Origin: Clostridiales bacterium UBA6388
GTDB lineage: Bacteria > Bacillota > Clostridia > Oscillospirales > Oscillospiraceae
Reading direction: 5' to 3'
Length of the DNA: 18,883 nt
NCBI GenBank assembly: GCA_002437575.1
Contig: DJQK01000080.1
Coordinates: 798 to 19,680, forward strand
Positions 6,053 to 13,035 of this stretch are shown one piece after another. Made by a program: the position numbers and the translations under genes. How positions within the stretch are numbered: the stretch's first letter is position 1; each line of letters begins with the position of its first letter. The notes below the pieces were generated by a model, which ran no database searches, was not told the DNA's origin, and saw only the letters and a list, made by a program, of their open reading frames with translations.

Positions 6053-6244
6053 GTCAAAGAACCTCGTAGAGTTTCGCGTCCGCAGACGCGAAATAAAATG
6101 GAAATCCATGTTATCCGGCGGCTTTGCCGACCGGAAACATACTTCTCGCCTCGCAAGTGTGGAATTTTGCCCCATCGGGGCAAAATTATGCGCGCAGTCG
6201 AGGCGCGATCCCTTCTGTCAAAAAAGCGCCAGCTTTTTTGACAG
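6053..6244 (+). repeat. Dispersed multi-hairpin repeat, copy A (about 183 bp conserved core)
   Basis: This non-coding segment is about 86 % identical by hand alignment to the reverse complement of 15607-15794 (copy B). In order it contains a TTTCGCGTC/GACGCGAAA hairpin (6072-6093), a CCGGCGG-type hairpin (about 6114-6134), and a CGCCTCG...CGAGGCG closing stem (about 6147-6204). That closing stem encloses an AATTTTGCCCC/GGGGCAAAATT hairpin with a 3-base loop (6163-6187). Last comes a 13-bp CTGTCAAAAAAGC/GCTTTTTTGACAG hairpin (6215-6244). Open frames that cross it are artefacts of the repeat. It fills the space between convergent genes, exactly as copy B does. Confidence 0.85.
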
Positions 6245-6249
6245 TTTTG

Positions 6250-6280
6250 CCCCGGATGCAGGATTTTCCTGTGTCCGGGG
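6250..6280. repeat. Hairpin H2, second copy of the CCCCGGATGCAGG hairpin
   Basis: The left arm is identical to that of H1 (6015-6027) and the right arm differs at one base. The loop differs (ATTTT against AAGAG). It ends seven bases from the stop codon of the convergent ABC transporter gene and may act as its 3'-end structure. Confidence 0.75.
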
Positions 6281-6287
6281 TATGTCA

Positions 6288-8036
6288 TTATGCAAGCAGG
6301 TTCTGCGTCTTGCAGAGGTTCGCGTACACGCCGCCTTTTTCCAGAAGCGCTTCGTGCGTGCCGGACTCTTCGATGCGTCCGTCGGCCACGACGAGGATGC
6401 GCCCGGCGGCGCGGATGGTGGAGAGCCGGTGGGCGATGATGAGCGTTGTGCGGTTTTTGGCCAGCTCGTCAAATGCGTGCTGGATCTTGCTTTCCGTCAG
6501 AGAATCGAGGGCGCTCGTCGCCTCGTCCAGAATTAAAATCGGCGGATTTTTGAGGAAAATGCGGGCGATCGAGATGCGCTGCTTCTGCCCGCCCGATAAA
6601 AGCGTGCCGCGCTCGCCGACATAGGTGTCGAAGCCGTCGGGCATGGCCAGGATATCGTCGTAGATCTCCGCGCGTTTGGCGGCCTCGATAATTTCTTCCA
6701 TCGAAGCGCCCGGCTTTCCGTAGCGGATGTTCTCGAGAATGGAGCCGGCAAATAAGAATACGTCCTGCTGGACGATGCCGATGCTTTTTCGAAGACTCTT
6801 CTGCGTGAGCGTCCGGATATCGCAGCCGTCGATCGTGATCTTGCCGGACGTGACGTCGTAAAAGCGCGGAATGAGCTGGCAGAGCGTCGATTTGCCGCCG
6901 CCCGATGGGCCCACGATCGCGATCGTCTGCCCCGGCGTCACATGAAGCGACACGTCGTGCAGCACGGGAAGCTCGCCTGTGTAGGTAAAGCCCACGTGAT
7001 CGACAGAAATATCGCCGCGGACAAGCGCGAGATCTCTGGCGTCCGGCGCGTCCTGGATCGTTGGCTCGGTGCGCATGATCTGTGTGAAGCGCTCAAGACC
7101 CGCCGTGCCGTTGGCAAAAAGCTCGGTGAAGTTGGAGAGCTTGCGAAGCGGATTGACAAACGTCGTGATATACAGGCTGAACATCAGAAGATCGGCGTAG
7201 TTGAGCCGGGCCTTCATAATGAGGTAGCCGCCCACGGTCACGACCGACACGGAAAGAAGGCTGAGAAATAACTCCATCGTGCCCATGAAGATGCCCATTT
7301 CGCGGTGAAAGCTCTTTTTGGAGACCTTGAAGGCCTCGTTCGAGCGGCAGAATTTTTCGCGCTCGAGGTCTTCGTTTGCAAACGCCTTGGCCGTGCGCAT
7401 ACCGGACAGGCTCGACTCAATGTCGGCGTTGATGTGGCCCACGCGCTGCTTGACCTGCCGCGACGCCTGCCCCATCTGCCGTCTTCGAGACAGCGCCGTC
7501 ACAAGGAACACAGGCAGGATGATGCACACGACGAGGGCCAGACGCCATTCTGTGCGGAACATGACGATGAGCGCACCTACGATCGTGACGAACGAGATAA
7601 ACAGGTCCTCGGGGCCGTGGTGGGCAAGCTCGGTGATCTCAAAAAGATCGCTCGTGAGCCGGCTCATGAGCTGGCCGGTGCGGTTTTTGTCGAAATAGTC
7701 AAAGCCCAGCGCCTGCATATGGCAGAACAGCGCCTCGCGGATATCGGCCTCGACGCGGATGCCGAAGGTGTGGCCCCAGTAGGTGATGACGAAATAAAGA
7801 AGGCTCCGGAGGATATAGGCCAGCACCACAATGCCCATGACGGTGAAGAACGTCGCATACGCGTTTTTGGGCAGCAGCTCATACATCGCCCAGCGCGAGA
7901 CGAGCGGGTAGGCAAGATCGATGAGCGCCACGACGAGCGCACAGGCCATGTCGAGGAGAAAAAGGCCCAGGTGGGGCTTAAAAAAGTGCAGGAAAATTTG
8001 CAGCATGGAGCTGCGCTGATAGTCTCTGGTGGTCAT
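6288..8036 (-). CDS. ABC exporter half-transporter (fused permease-ATPase)
   Basis: This 582-residue protein has the MsbA/LmrA/BmrA architecture: a six-helix type 1 exporter membrane domain over residues 1-330 and a nucleotide-binding domain from about 343. The Walker A motif GPSGGGKST is at 376-384, the Q-loop is in GIVQQDVF, and the signature LSGGQ is at 480-484. Walker B ILILDE is at 500-505 with the D-loop SALD after it, and the H-loop His is near 536 (IIAHRLSTI). All catalytic residues are present, so it should hydrolyse ATP as a homodimer or with a partner. Substrates of this class range from lipids to drugs and peptides and cannot be told here. I chose the ATG at 8036 because GAGGAA lies upstream and the length then fits the family; a frame open to a TTG at 8090 adds an unlikely extension. 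It stands alone, divergent from an RluA-type gene. Confidence 0.92.
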   Translation of the reverse strand: MTTRDYQRSSMLQIFLHFFKPHLGLFLLDMACALVVALIDLAYPLVSRWAMYELLPKNAYATFFTVMGIVVLAYILRSLLYFVITYWGHTFGIRVEADIREALFCHMQALGFDYFDKNRTGQLMSRLTSDLFEITELAHHGPEDLFISFVTIVGALIVMFRTEWRLALVVCIILPVFLVTALSRRRQMGQASRQVKQRVGHINADIESSLSGMRTAKAFANEDLEREKFCRSNEAFKVSKKSFHREMGIFMGTMELFLSLLSVSVVTVGGYLIMKARLNYADLLMFSLYITTFVNPLRKLSNFTELFANGTAGLERFTQIMRTEPTIQDAPDARDLALVRGDISVDHVGFTYTGELPVLHDVSLHVTPGQTIAIVGPSGGGKSTLCQLIPRFYDVTSGKITIDGCDIRTLTQKSLRKSIGIVQQDVFLFAGSILENIRYGKPGASMEEIIEAAKRAEIYDDILAMPDGFDTYVGERGTLLSGGQKQRISIARIFLKNPPILILDEATSALDSLTESKIQHAFDELAKNRTTLIIAHRLSTIRAAGRILVVADGRIEESGTHEALLEKGGVYANLCKTQNLLA

Positions 8037-8080
8037 ACCGTCTGATTCCTCGTCTTTCTTGGATGAAGTGCAAAAAAACG

Positions 8081-8094
8081 CCGGTTGCAACCGG
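8081..8094. promoter_or_regulatory. 14-bp perfect palindrome CCGGTTGCAACCGG over the -35 of the RluA-type gene
   Basis: The palindrome covers the -35 hexamer TTGCAA (8085-8090) of the promoter for the downstream pseudouridine synthase and lies 45 bases upstream of the divergent ABC transporter start. Its position suits an operator that blocks RNA polymerase. No regulator gene is adjacent. Confidence 0.4.
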
Positions 8095-8113
8095 GCCGGA
8101 AATTTCGTATGAT
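8085..8113 (+). promoter_or_regulatory. Promoter of the RluA-type gene
   Basis: TTGCAA (8085-8090), a 17-base spacer and TATGAT (8108-8113), about 21 bases upstream of the GTG start codon. Confidence 0.65.
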
Positions 8114-8134
8114 AGAGCGCAAGGGAGCGTGAGA

Positions 8135-8779
8135 GTGTTGATCGAAATTCTGGAAAACGGAAACGATACGGTGCTGTGCGTCAAGCCGGTGGGCGTTTTG
8201 GCGCAGGGAGAAGGAGAAGACTGCCTGCCGCGGCTTCTGGCCTTGCAGCTGGGCTGTGCGATTTACCCTGTGCACCGGCTCGACCGGGCAGTGGGCGGCG
8301 TGATGGTTTTTGCGAAGACTGCGGCCGCCGCGGCAAGGCTCTCGAGGGCCGTGCAGGAAGGGACGATGCAGAAGGAATACCTCGCAGTCCTTGAAAAGCG
8401 GCCGGAAGCGGACAGCGGCCTGCTCGAGGACCTTCTGTTCCATGACCGGTTCAAGAACAAGACCTTTGTCGTAAAGCGCGAACGAAAGGGCGTCAAAAAA
8501 GCGAAGCTTTCCTATACTGTGCTGGAAGAAGCGGACGGAAAGTGCCTCGTGCACGTGAAGCTATACACCGGCCGGACGCACCAGATCCGCGTGCAGTTTG
8601 CCTCGCGCGGCTGGCCGCTGCTTGGCGACGGAAAATACGGCGCAAGAGGGAAGGCGGACGCACCCGCGCTGTGGTCGTATGCGCTGACGATCGCAGGCAA
8701 ACGTACCTGCCGTCTGCCGGAGGAAACCGGCGCATGGGAGCCGTTTTTCCCGGCGCTTTTACGGCTTTTCGCGGAATAA
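8135..8779 (+). CDS. RluA-family pseudouridine synthase
   Basis: The 214-residue protein isomerises uridine to pseudouridine in RNA. The family's catalytic motif is at residues 47-54 (HRLDRAVG), with Asp50 as the catalytic residue. The later motifs VMVFAKT, KEYLAVLE and GRTHQIRVQFASRGWPLLGD are all in the expected order. There is no S4 domain at the N-terminus, so it is a short, catalytic-domain-only member like RluA/TruC-type enzymes; whether it acts on 23S rRNA or tRNA cannot be read. The second GTG (8135) is chosen because GGGAG lies seven bases upstream, while the first GTG would abut it. The gene has its own promoter. Its last 21 bases overlap the end of the convergent DUF2284 gene. Confidence 0.9.
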   Translation: MLIEILENGNDTVLCVKPVGVLAQGEGEDCLPRLLALQLGCAIYPVHRLDRAVGGVMVFAKTAAAAARLSRAVQEGTMQKEYLAVLEKRPEADSGLLEDLLFHDRFKNKTFVVKRERKGVKKAKLSYTVLEEADGKCLVHVKLYTGRTHQIRVQFASRGWPLLGDGKYGARGKADAPALWSYALTIAGKRTCRLPEETGAWEPFFPALLRLFAE

Positions 8780-9298
8780 AATCAGGGAAAACCAGACGAC
8801 GATGTTGCCGTTCATAAAGTCCAGAGCGTGCTTTTCGGCGAGGTCTGTGACCAGAATGCCCTGCGACTCCACACAGGGGAACATTTTATCGGGATGGCGG
8901 CAGGGAGCGTCGGGGTAGGCGCAGGTTTTGCAGATGGCGCAGGCCTCTGTTGAAAGCGTGTACGTTTGGGCGCCTTCTGCGGCCAGAAGATCGCGCACCT
9001 GACGCGTCAGCTGCTCGTGCGGCGCTCTGGTCGCGAGCGTCTCTTCCAGATTGGCAATGTCCGAGACCTCGGTGATCGAGGTCATCATCAGCGCCTCCGG
9101 GTAGGAAAGGCAGCGGGCCTTGCACTCGTCCACCGTGCCGACCGCGGGCGGACACGCCCACGTGGTATTATACATCGGGCACTGCGTCTGGCAGATCCAG
9201 CGCACGCGCTCTGAAAAGACGAGCTCGTCTGTTTGGATCCAGTCGTACTGAAAAAGCGGCAGCTTCAAAAGCTGCTGTTCGATGCGGGCTTTGTCCAT
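8759..9298 (-). CDS. DUF2284 predicted metal-binding protein
   Basis: The 179-residue protein fits the DUF2284 family, small cysteine-rich proteins with presumed metal or Fe-S binding. Cysteine clusters appear as CQTQCPMYNTTWACPP (around residues 37-52) and CAICKTCAYPDAPCRHP (around 117-133), with one further Cys in MFPCVESQG. Between them is a helical region with TSITEVSD and a run of acidic residues. There is no signal peptide, so it is expected in the cytoplasm. Its reaction is unknown; family members in anaerobes are often near corrinoid or redox genes, but no such neighbour is seen here. The ATG at 9298 has AAAGGAGG upstream and a promoter at 9324-9352. Its 3' end overlaps the convergent RluA-type gene. 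Confidence 0.85.
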   Translation of the reverse strand: MDKARIEQQLLKLPLFQYDWIQTDELVFSERVRWICQTQCPMYNTTWACPPAVGTVDECKARCLSYPEALMMTSITEVSDIANLEETLATRAPHEQLTRQVRDLLAAEGAQTYTLSTEACAICKTCAYPDAPCRHPDKMFPCVESQGILVTDLAEKHALDFMNGNIVVWFSLILFREKP

Positions 9299-9323
9299 GG
9301 CAGAGCCTCCTTTGCTTTCTTCT

Positions 9324-9352
9324 ATCTTACACGATTCCGAGCCAAAACTCAA
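9324..9352 (-). promoter_or_regulatory. Promoter of the DUF2284 gene
   Basis: On the minus strand TTGAGT (9352-9347), a 17-base spacer and TAAGAT (9329-9324), about 25 bases upstream of the ATG at 9298. Confidence 0.6.
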
Positions 9353-9364
9353 TGGCTGAAAGAT

Positions 9365-9418
9365 TGCGTTTAGGCGCAAAAAATGCGCCCGGCACGGTGT
9401 GTGGATGCCGGACGCAGC
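9365..9418. other. Three consecutive short hairpins between divergent promoters
   Basis: GGCGCA/TGCGCC, CCGGCA/TGCCGG and ACGCA/TGCGT form three stems in a row between the DUF2284 promoter and the promoter at 9430. They lie upstream of both transcription starts, so they are not leaders; a DNA-level role or a 3' remnant of an older gene are both possible. Confidence 0.4.
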
Positions 9419-9429
9419 TTTGCGTGCTC

Positions 9430-9458
9430 TTGCACGACAAATGAAAATATGGTATACT
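9430..9458 (+). promoter_or_regulatory. Promoter upstream of the XRE regulator
   Basis: TTGCAC (9430-9435), a 17-base spacer and TATACT (9453-9458), with TGG before the -10. Transcription should begin near 9465, giving a leader of about 185 bases before the regulator's TTG start. Confidence 0.7.
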
Positions 9459-9468
9459 AAGAAGCACT

Positions 9469-9609
9469 ATGCCGGATGAACAGGTGACACGGTACTTCCT
9501 CTTCCCGCAGCTAACTTTAGCAGATGGACGCCCATTTGTCACCCTCCCGGCGCTTCCCGGGGCTATCGCGGGGCGATACCCGGACTCTACTGACAGTAGA
9601 ATTGCCTGA
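9469..9609 (+). CDS. Possible leaderless 46-residue small ORF
   Basis: An ATG at 9469 opens 46 codons (MPDEQVTRYFLFPQLTLADG at the start, YPDSTDSRIA at the end). It lies only about four bases after the predicted transcription start, so it would be leaderless. I do not recognise the sequence. It has no membrane segment or Cys. The same bases can fold: GGTGACA pairs with TGTCACC (about 9482-9542), flanked by GCCGG/CCGGC, and its last codons carry the TCTAC-N5-GTAGA palindrome. It could be a leader peptide for the XRE regulator, a truncated gene, or a chance frame over a structured leader. Confidence 0.3.
   Translation: MPDEQVTRYFLFPQLTLADGRPFVTLPALPGAIAGRYPDSTDSRIA
9586..9600. promoter_or_regulatory. 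Palindrome TCTAC-N5-GTAGA, related to 16770-16790
   Basis: A 5-bp dyad with a 5-base spacer; on its left side ACTCTAC matches the larger site GACTCTAC-N5-GTAGAGTC at 16770-16790. It lies about 50 bases upstream of the XRE regulator's start and may be an operator. Confidence 0.35.
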
Positions 9610-9626
9610 AAACACTGGCTTTTTCA
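9607..9626. repeat. Small hairpin sharing 17 bases with 1858-1874
   Basis: TGAAAA-CACTGGC-TTTTTCA forms a hairpin just downstream of the small ORF's stop and 25 bases before the XRE gene. The string TGAAAACACTGGCTTTT is identical at 1858-1874. Confidence 0.5.
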
Positions 9627-9650
9627 ATGCTTTTACCAGGAGGTGCCAAA

Positions 9651-10262
9651 TTGCAGACCGACGAAGCCACTCTGCGCAAAACCGTCGCGAAAAACATCGC
9701 GGCCTACCGTAAGGCGCACCATGACACGCAGCTCGATCTTGCGGCGAAGCTCAATTATTCCGACAAATCCGTCTCCAAATGGGAGCGCGGCGAGAGTCTG
9801 CCGGACGTGTATATTCTCAGCCAGATCGCCGATCTGTACGGCGTGAGCGTCAGCGCGCTCATTGGAGAAATGCAGCCGCCGCGAGAGTCCAAGCCGCACT
9901 ATCATATGTTCATTCTGCTGTTGTCGCTGGCGCTGACGTTTGCGGTGGCGACGCTGCTGTTCACCATGTTCATGATCTGCGGCATCGAGTATCCGGCGTG
10001 GATGTTCTTTGTCTATGCGCTGCCGGTGGGGTCGATCATCTGCATCGTCTTTACGAGCCTCTGGTGGGGCATTTTGTGGCAGGGCGTGTCGGTGTCGGCG
10101 CTCATCTGGACGCTGGGGCTGAGCTTATATTTGTCGTTTGAGCTCGAAAACGTGTCGCTCATTTTTTTAGTGTGCGCGGCGCTGCAGGTGCTGACCGTTC
10201 TGTGGGAGATCTTCCGCAAGTTCCTGCTCAAAAGCCGCGGCCTTCCGGATGCGGAGGGTTAA
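9651..10262 (+). CDS. XRE-family regulator with four C-terminal membrane helices
   Basis: The 203-residue protein has a Cro/CI-type helix-turn-helix at about residues 10-70, with the recognition region LNYSDKSVSKWERGESLPDV and the trailing helix LYGVSVSALIG. From residue 86 it has about four membrane helices (FILLLSLALTFAVATLLFTM, WMFFVYALPVGSIICIVF, WWGILWQGVSVSALIWTLGL, VSLIFLVCAALQVLTVLW). This membrane-tethered XRE layout is common in Firmicutes; the tail may sense membrane state or a partner. The TTG at 9651 is seven bases after AGGAGG, and an upstream in-frame start at 9627 lacks such a site. Transcription comes from the promoter at 9430 through a long leader. The stop codon shares the sequence TTAA with the stop of the convergent S66 peptidase gene, an overlap of four bases. 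Confidence 0.85.
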   Translation: MQTDEATLRKTVAKNIAAYRKAHHDTQLDLAAKLNYSDKSVSKWERGESLPDVYILSQIADLYGVSVSALIGEMQPPRESKPHYHMFILLLSLALTFAVATLLFTMFMICGIEYPAWMFFVYALPVGSIICIVFTSLWWGILWQGVSVSALIWTLGLSLYLSFELENVSLIFLVCAALQVLTVLWEIFRKFLLKSRGLPDAEG

Positions 10263-11284
10263 TAGAAACGGATGACCTGTTCGTCTGCGTCCACGTGCGC
10301 ATGGACGCCGAAGGGGAGGATACACCGCGGCAGCGCGTGGCCGACGTTCACATTGCACAAAATCGGAAGCTCTTTGTTGGAAATTACGCCCGCAAGGAGC
10401 TTTTTGTATTCGTCAGAATACACCTCGTCCATCGGCTTTCCGACGAGAACGCCGGATACAGCGTCGAAAACGCCGGTTTCCTTGAGCGTTTCGAGGGCTT
10501 TTTTGTAGGTCTCGGGCGGCATATACTCTTCACAGGACTCGAGAAGCAAAATCTTCCCGCGCCAGTCCTCAAAGGAGGGGAACAGGCCGTACTGCTTGCA
10601 GACCTTGGGCATATCCGCATAGCGCCAGCCGGAGAACATCTCATACATCGAGTCGATGCAGCCGCCCAAAATTTCGCCTTCAAACTGCGCCGGGCCCTGC
10701 AAAAGCTCGAAGCCTTTGTTTTTGTGCGCCGGAAGCTCGGTGCCTACCTGATCGGGGCCGTATTCCTTGCGGCTTTCGTACCAGACATCGCTCGGGCGGA
10801 CTTCGCGGATGGTTCCGGTTTTCAGGAATTCTTCAAAATACCGCTTGGTATACGGAAGCATTTCCGGCGCAAGCTCGCACACGTCGGGCAAAAACGCCTG
10901 CCCATAAAACGTGGGAAGGCCGACCTTGTGGAGCATGAAGTGGTTGAGCGTCGTGTCCGAGAAGCCGAGAAAGGGCTTTTTCGTCACGGCGGCTTGCAGC
11001 TCTCCGTTGGAGAACAGATACGGAGCCAGCCGATAGGTGTCATCGCCGCCGATGGCGCAGAGAATGGTGTCCATTTCGGGGTCGCGGAAGGCGTCGAGCA
11101 AGTCCTGCGCCCGGTGCTCGGGGTGCGCGGATAGAGCTTCCAGACCGTCCAGCGCGTGCGGCAGGAATTTGACGCGAACGCCGTATTGCTGTAACCGGGC
11201 CAGACCGATGTCCAGCTCGTGGTGGAGAAAGCTCTCGCCGAGAATACCGCGCGACAGGCTGACGATGCCGATGGTTTGGATCAT
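10259..11284 (-). CDS. S66-family serine peptidase (LD-carboxypeptidase / MccF-like)
   Basis: The 341-residue protein belongs to peptidase family S66, whose members cleave L,D bonds of peptidoglycan fragments (LdcA) or inactivate microcin C-type antibiotics (MccF). The Ser-Glu-His triad is visible: Ser109 in LGFSDTT, Glu249 in KILLLESCEE and His316 in NVNVGHALP. The preceding AIGGDDTYRLAPYL is the family's oxyanion region. The length and the insertion between the domains look closer to MccF-type members than to E. coli LdcA, so the substrate is open. There is no signal peptide, so it acts in the cytoplasm, on recycled muropeptides or on imported peptide conjugates. The ATG at 11284 has AAAGGAGG upstream, and it follows the GH2 gene by 23 bases, which makes an operon. 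Confidence 0.88.
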   Translation of the reverse strand: MIQTIGIVSLSRGILGESFLHHELDIGLARLQQYGVRVKFLPHALDGLEALSAHPEHRAQDLLDAFRDPEMDTILCAIGGDDTYRLAPYLFSNGELQAAVTKKPFLGFSDTTLNHFMLHKVGLPTFYGQAFLPDVCELAPEMLPYTKRYFEEFLKTGTIREVRPSDVWYESRKEYGPDQVGTELPAHKNKGFELLQGPAQFEGEILGGCIDSMYEMFSGWRYADMPKVCKQYGLFPSFEDWRGKILLLESCEEYMPPETYKKALETLKETGVFDAVSGVLVGKPMDEVYSDEYKKLLAGVISNKELPILCNVNVGHALPRCILPFGVHAHVDADEQVIRFY

Positions 11285-11307
11285 GAGAGGCCTCCTTTGA
11301 TCAAAAA

Positions 11308-13035
11308 TCATTTCAAGCTGAGGGAAACCTCGCGCACGAGCGATCTGGGAAGCTTGACGGTCTTGCGGTCGTAAGTGACAAAGCCGTTGCACTCGTCTTC
11401 CACATCGCTCAGCTGCGTGTAAATACAGGCCGATAACCCCTTTTCCTTTGCCGGGACGATCTGCTCCTGATAGAGCCTCCGGAACGCTTCGCCGAGAGAG
11501 TCTGCGTCGGAAAAGCCCCTGTAGCCGAAGCGCTTTTTGCCCCATGTATGACCGGGCACAGCGAGCGTGTAGCCGCCGAATTCCGTCAGCGCGACGGCTC
11601 TATGCAGCTTGTCAGGCTTGAAGCGGTAGGGCCGGAAGTAGACATGAAGGCTCTGCAAGCTCCCGACCTTCTGGTCGTGCCAGCCGCTGGCGTGGTCGAC
11701 GATGCGCGTGGGGTCTAACTTTTTGATGTAGTCTGCCGCGGCGGCCGCGTCAAACTGCCCCCAGCCTTCGTTGAACGCGACCCACGTGCAGATGCACGGG
11801 CAGCTGTAGAGCTGGGCGATCATTTCGGTGAGCTCCGTGTAGTAGCTGGCGCGTGCGATGGCGTCGGTGCGGGAAAATTTTTTGTAGTCGTGGTCCTTGT
11901 GGTGGATGCCGGTCACGAGCGGGGCGGAGATGGTGAGAAGGTGATACTTCCCGCCGCCGTTGATCATGTCCTGCCAGACGAGCATTCCCAGCCGGTCACA
12001 GTGGTAATACCAGCGCATGGGCTCGATCTTGATGTGCTTGCGCAGCATGTTAAAGCCCATGTCCTTCATGAGCTGAATGTCAAAGACGAGCGCGGCGTCA
12101 CTGGGTGCGGTGTAAAGCCCGTCCGGGAAGTAACCCTGGTCTAAAACGCCGTTCTGGAAATACGGCTTTCCGTTGAGAAGCAGTCTTGGAACGCCGTCCT
12201 CGTCCTCACCCACGCCAAATGAGCGCATGGCCGCGTAGCTCGTGACATGGTCTTCTCCGAGCGTCACGTCGACATCGTAGAGTGTTGGCGATTCCGGAGA
12301 CCAGAGGCGAAGCGATTCGGGCGAAATTTCGAGGGCGCCGAAGCCCCTGTCATCAGACGTGCTCTCCGAGACGGCCTGTCCGTGCAGAGAAAGCGCGACG
12401 TGTGCGCCGGCAGGGTTTCTGGCCTGTACCTGATAGTAGAGCGTATTTGTGATGAGGTCGGGCGTATAGCGGATGGCTTTTATATAGTTTTCCGGCACCC
12501 ACTCGCACCAGACCGTCTGCCAGATGCCGCTCTGCGGGGTGTACCAGATGCCGCCGCGTTTCGAGCTCTGCTTGCCGCGCGAGAGCTGCGAAAGTTCCAG
12601 GTCATCTCGCACCTGTACGGTCAGCTCGTTTTCTCCCACGTGTAAAAACGCCGTGAGGTCCGCCGTAAACGCGGTGTAGCCGCCCGTGTGCGAAAGCACG
12701 TATTGGCCGCCTAAGAAAACCTTTGCTGTTTGGTCGCACGCGCCGATGTGCAGCAGCAGCCGCTTTCCGGCAAAAAGCTCCGGGATGTGCAGCGCCCTTC
12801 GGTACCAGAGAAATTCCCCCGGCAGAAGCGTCCGGCTGACACCGGAAAGCTCGGCTTCGGGCGAAAAGGGGACGAGGATCTTGCCGTCCCACGTGTCGGG
12901 CCTTGCGTCGGTTTTCGTGATGGCGTAGTCCCAGTAACCGTTCAGATTTTCGTAGCTCTCGCGCACCAGCTGCGGGCGCGGGTACTCGGGCAAAACGGCG
13001 TTGGGGTCTAAGCGTTCTCCCCAGATGGTTTTCAT
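11308..13035 (-). CDS. Glycoside hydrolase family 2 enzyme (beta-galactosidase/glucuronidase type)
   Basis: This 575-residue enzyme has the GH2 layout: an N-terminal sugar-binding jelly-roll (about 25-180, with LWYRRALHIPELFAGKRLLL and GGYTAFTADLT), an immunoglobulin-like domain (about 180-280), and a TIM barrel to the end. The acid/base Glu423 is in AFNEGWGQ and the nucleophile Glu485 is in ALTEFGGYT; the family phrase MGFNMLRKHIKIEP precedes them. It has no signal peptide, so it works on imported oligosaccharides in the cytoplasm. It is shorter than LacZ and lacks the C-terminal domains, and is closer in build to clostridial GH2 enzymes of unclear specificity. The ATG at 13035 has AAGGAG upstream. 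It is co-transcribed with the S66 peptidase downstream, a pairing that could point to recycling of glycan-peptide material, though this is inference. Confidence 0.9.
   Translation of the reverse strand: MKTIWGERLDPNAVLPEYPRPQLVRESYENLNGYWDYAITKTDARPDTWDGKILVPFSPEAELSGVSRTLLPGEFLWYRRALHIPELFAGKRLLLHIGACDQTAKVFLGGQYVLSHTGGYTAFTADLTAFLHVGENELTVQVRDDLELSQLSRGKQSSKRGGIWYTPQSGIWQTVWCEWVPENYIKAIRYTPDLITNTLYYQVQARNPAGAHVALSLHGQAVSESTSDDRGFGALEISPESLRLWSPESPTLYDVDVTLGEDHVTSYAAMRSFGVGEDEDGVPRLLLNGKPYFQNGVLDQGYFPDGLYTAPSDAALVFDIQLMKDMGFNMLRKHIKIEPMRWYYHCDRLGMLVWQDMINGGGKYHLLTISAPLVTGIHHKDHDYKKFSRTDAIARASYYTELTEMIAQLYSCPCICTWVAFNEGWGQFDAAAAADYIKKLDPTRIVDHASGWHDQKVGSLQSLHVYFRPYRFKPDKLHRAVALTEFGGYTLAVPGHTWGKKRFGYRGFSDADSLGEAFRRLYQEQIVPAKEKGLSACIYTQLSDVEDECNGFVTYDRKTVKLPRSLVREVSLSLK

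Noticed and set aside
5831..6536. Several open frames across the hairpin block 6015-6280
   Set aside because: They run through repeat copy A and its hairpins, lack ribosome binding sites, and similar peptides arise from copy B, as expected for a repeat rather than for genes.
7305..8045. A 246-codon open frame antisense to the ABC transporter
   Set aside because: It is low-complexity in His/Asp/Arg, lacks a ribosome binding site and lies fully opposite a gene with all ABC motifs; it is a GC-driven shadow frame.
9465..9650. A known riboswitch or T-box in the XRE leader
   Set aside because: I compared it with motifs I know (T-box AGGGTGG, TPP, FMN, cobalamin, SAM, ykkC, c-di-GMP, ZTP, fluoride) and found none.
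10172..11134. A 320-codon open frame antisense to the S66 peptidase
   Set aside because: The opposite strand carries the complete Ser-Glu-His enzyme; the antisense frame starts inside the XRE gene and has no recognisable domain.
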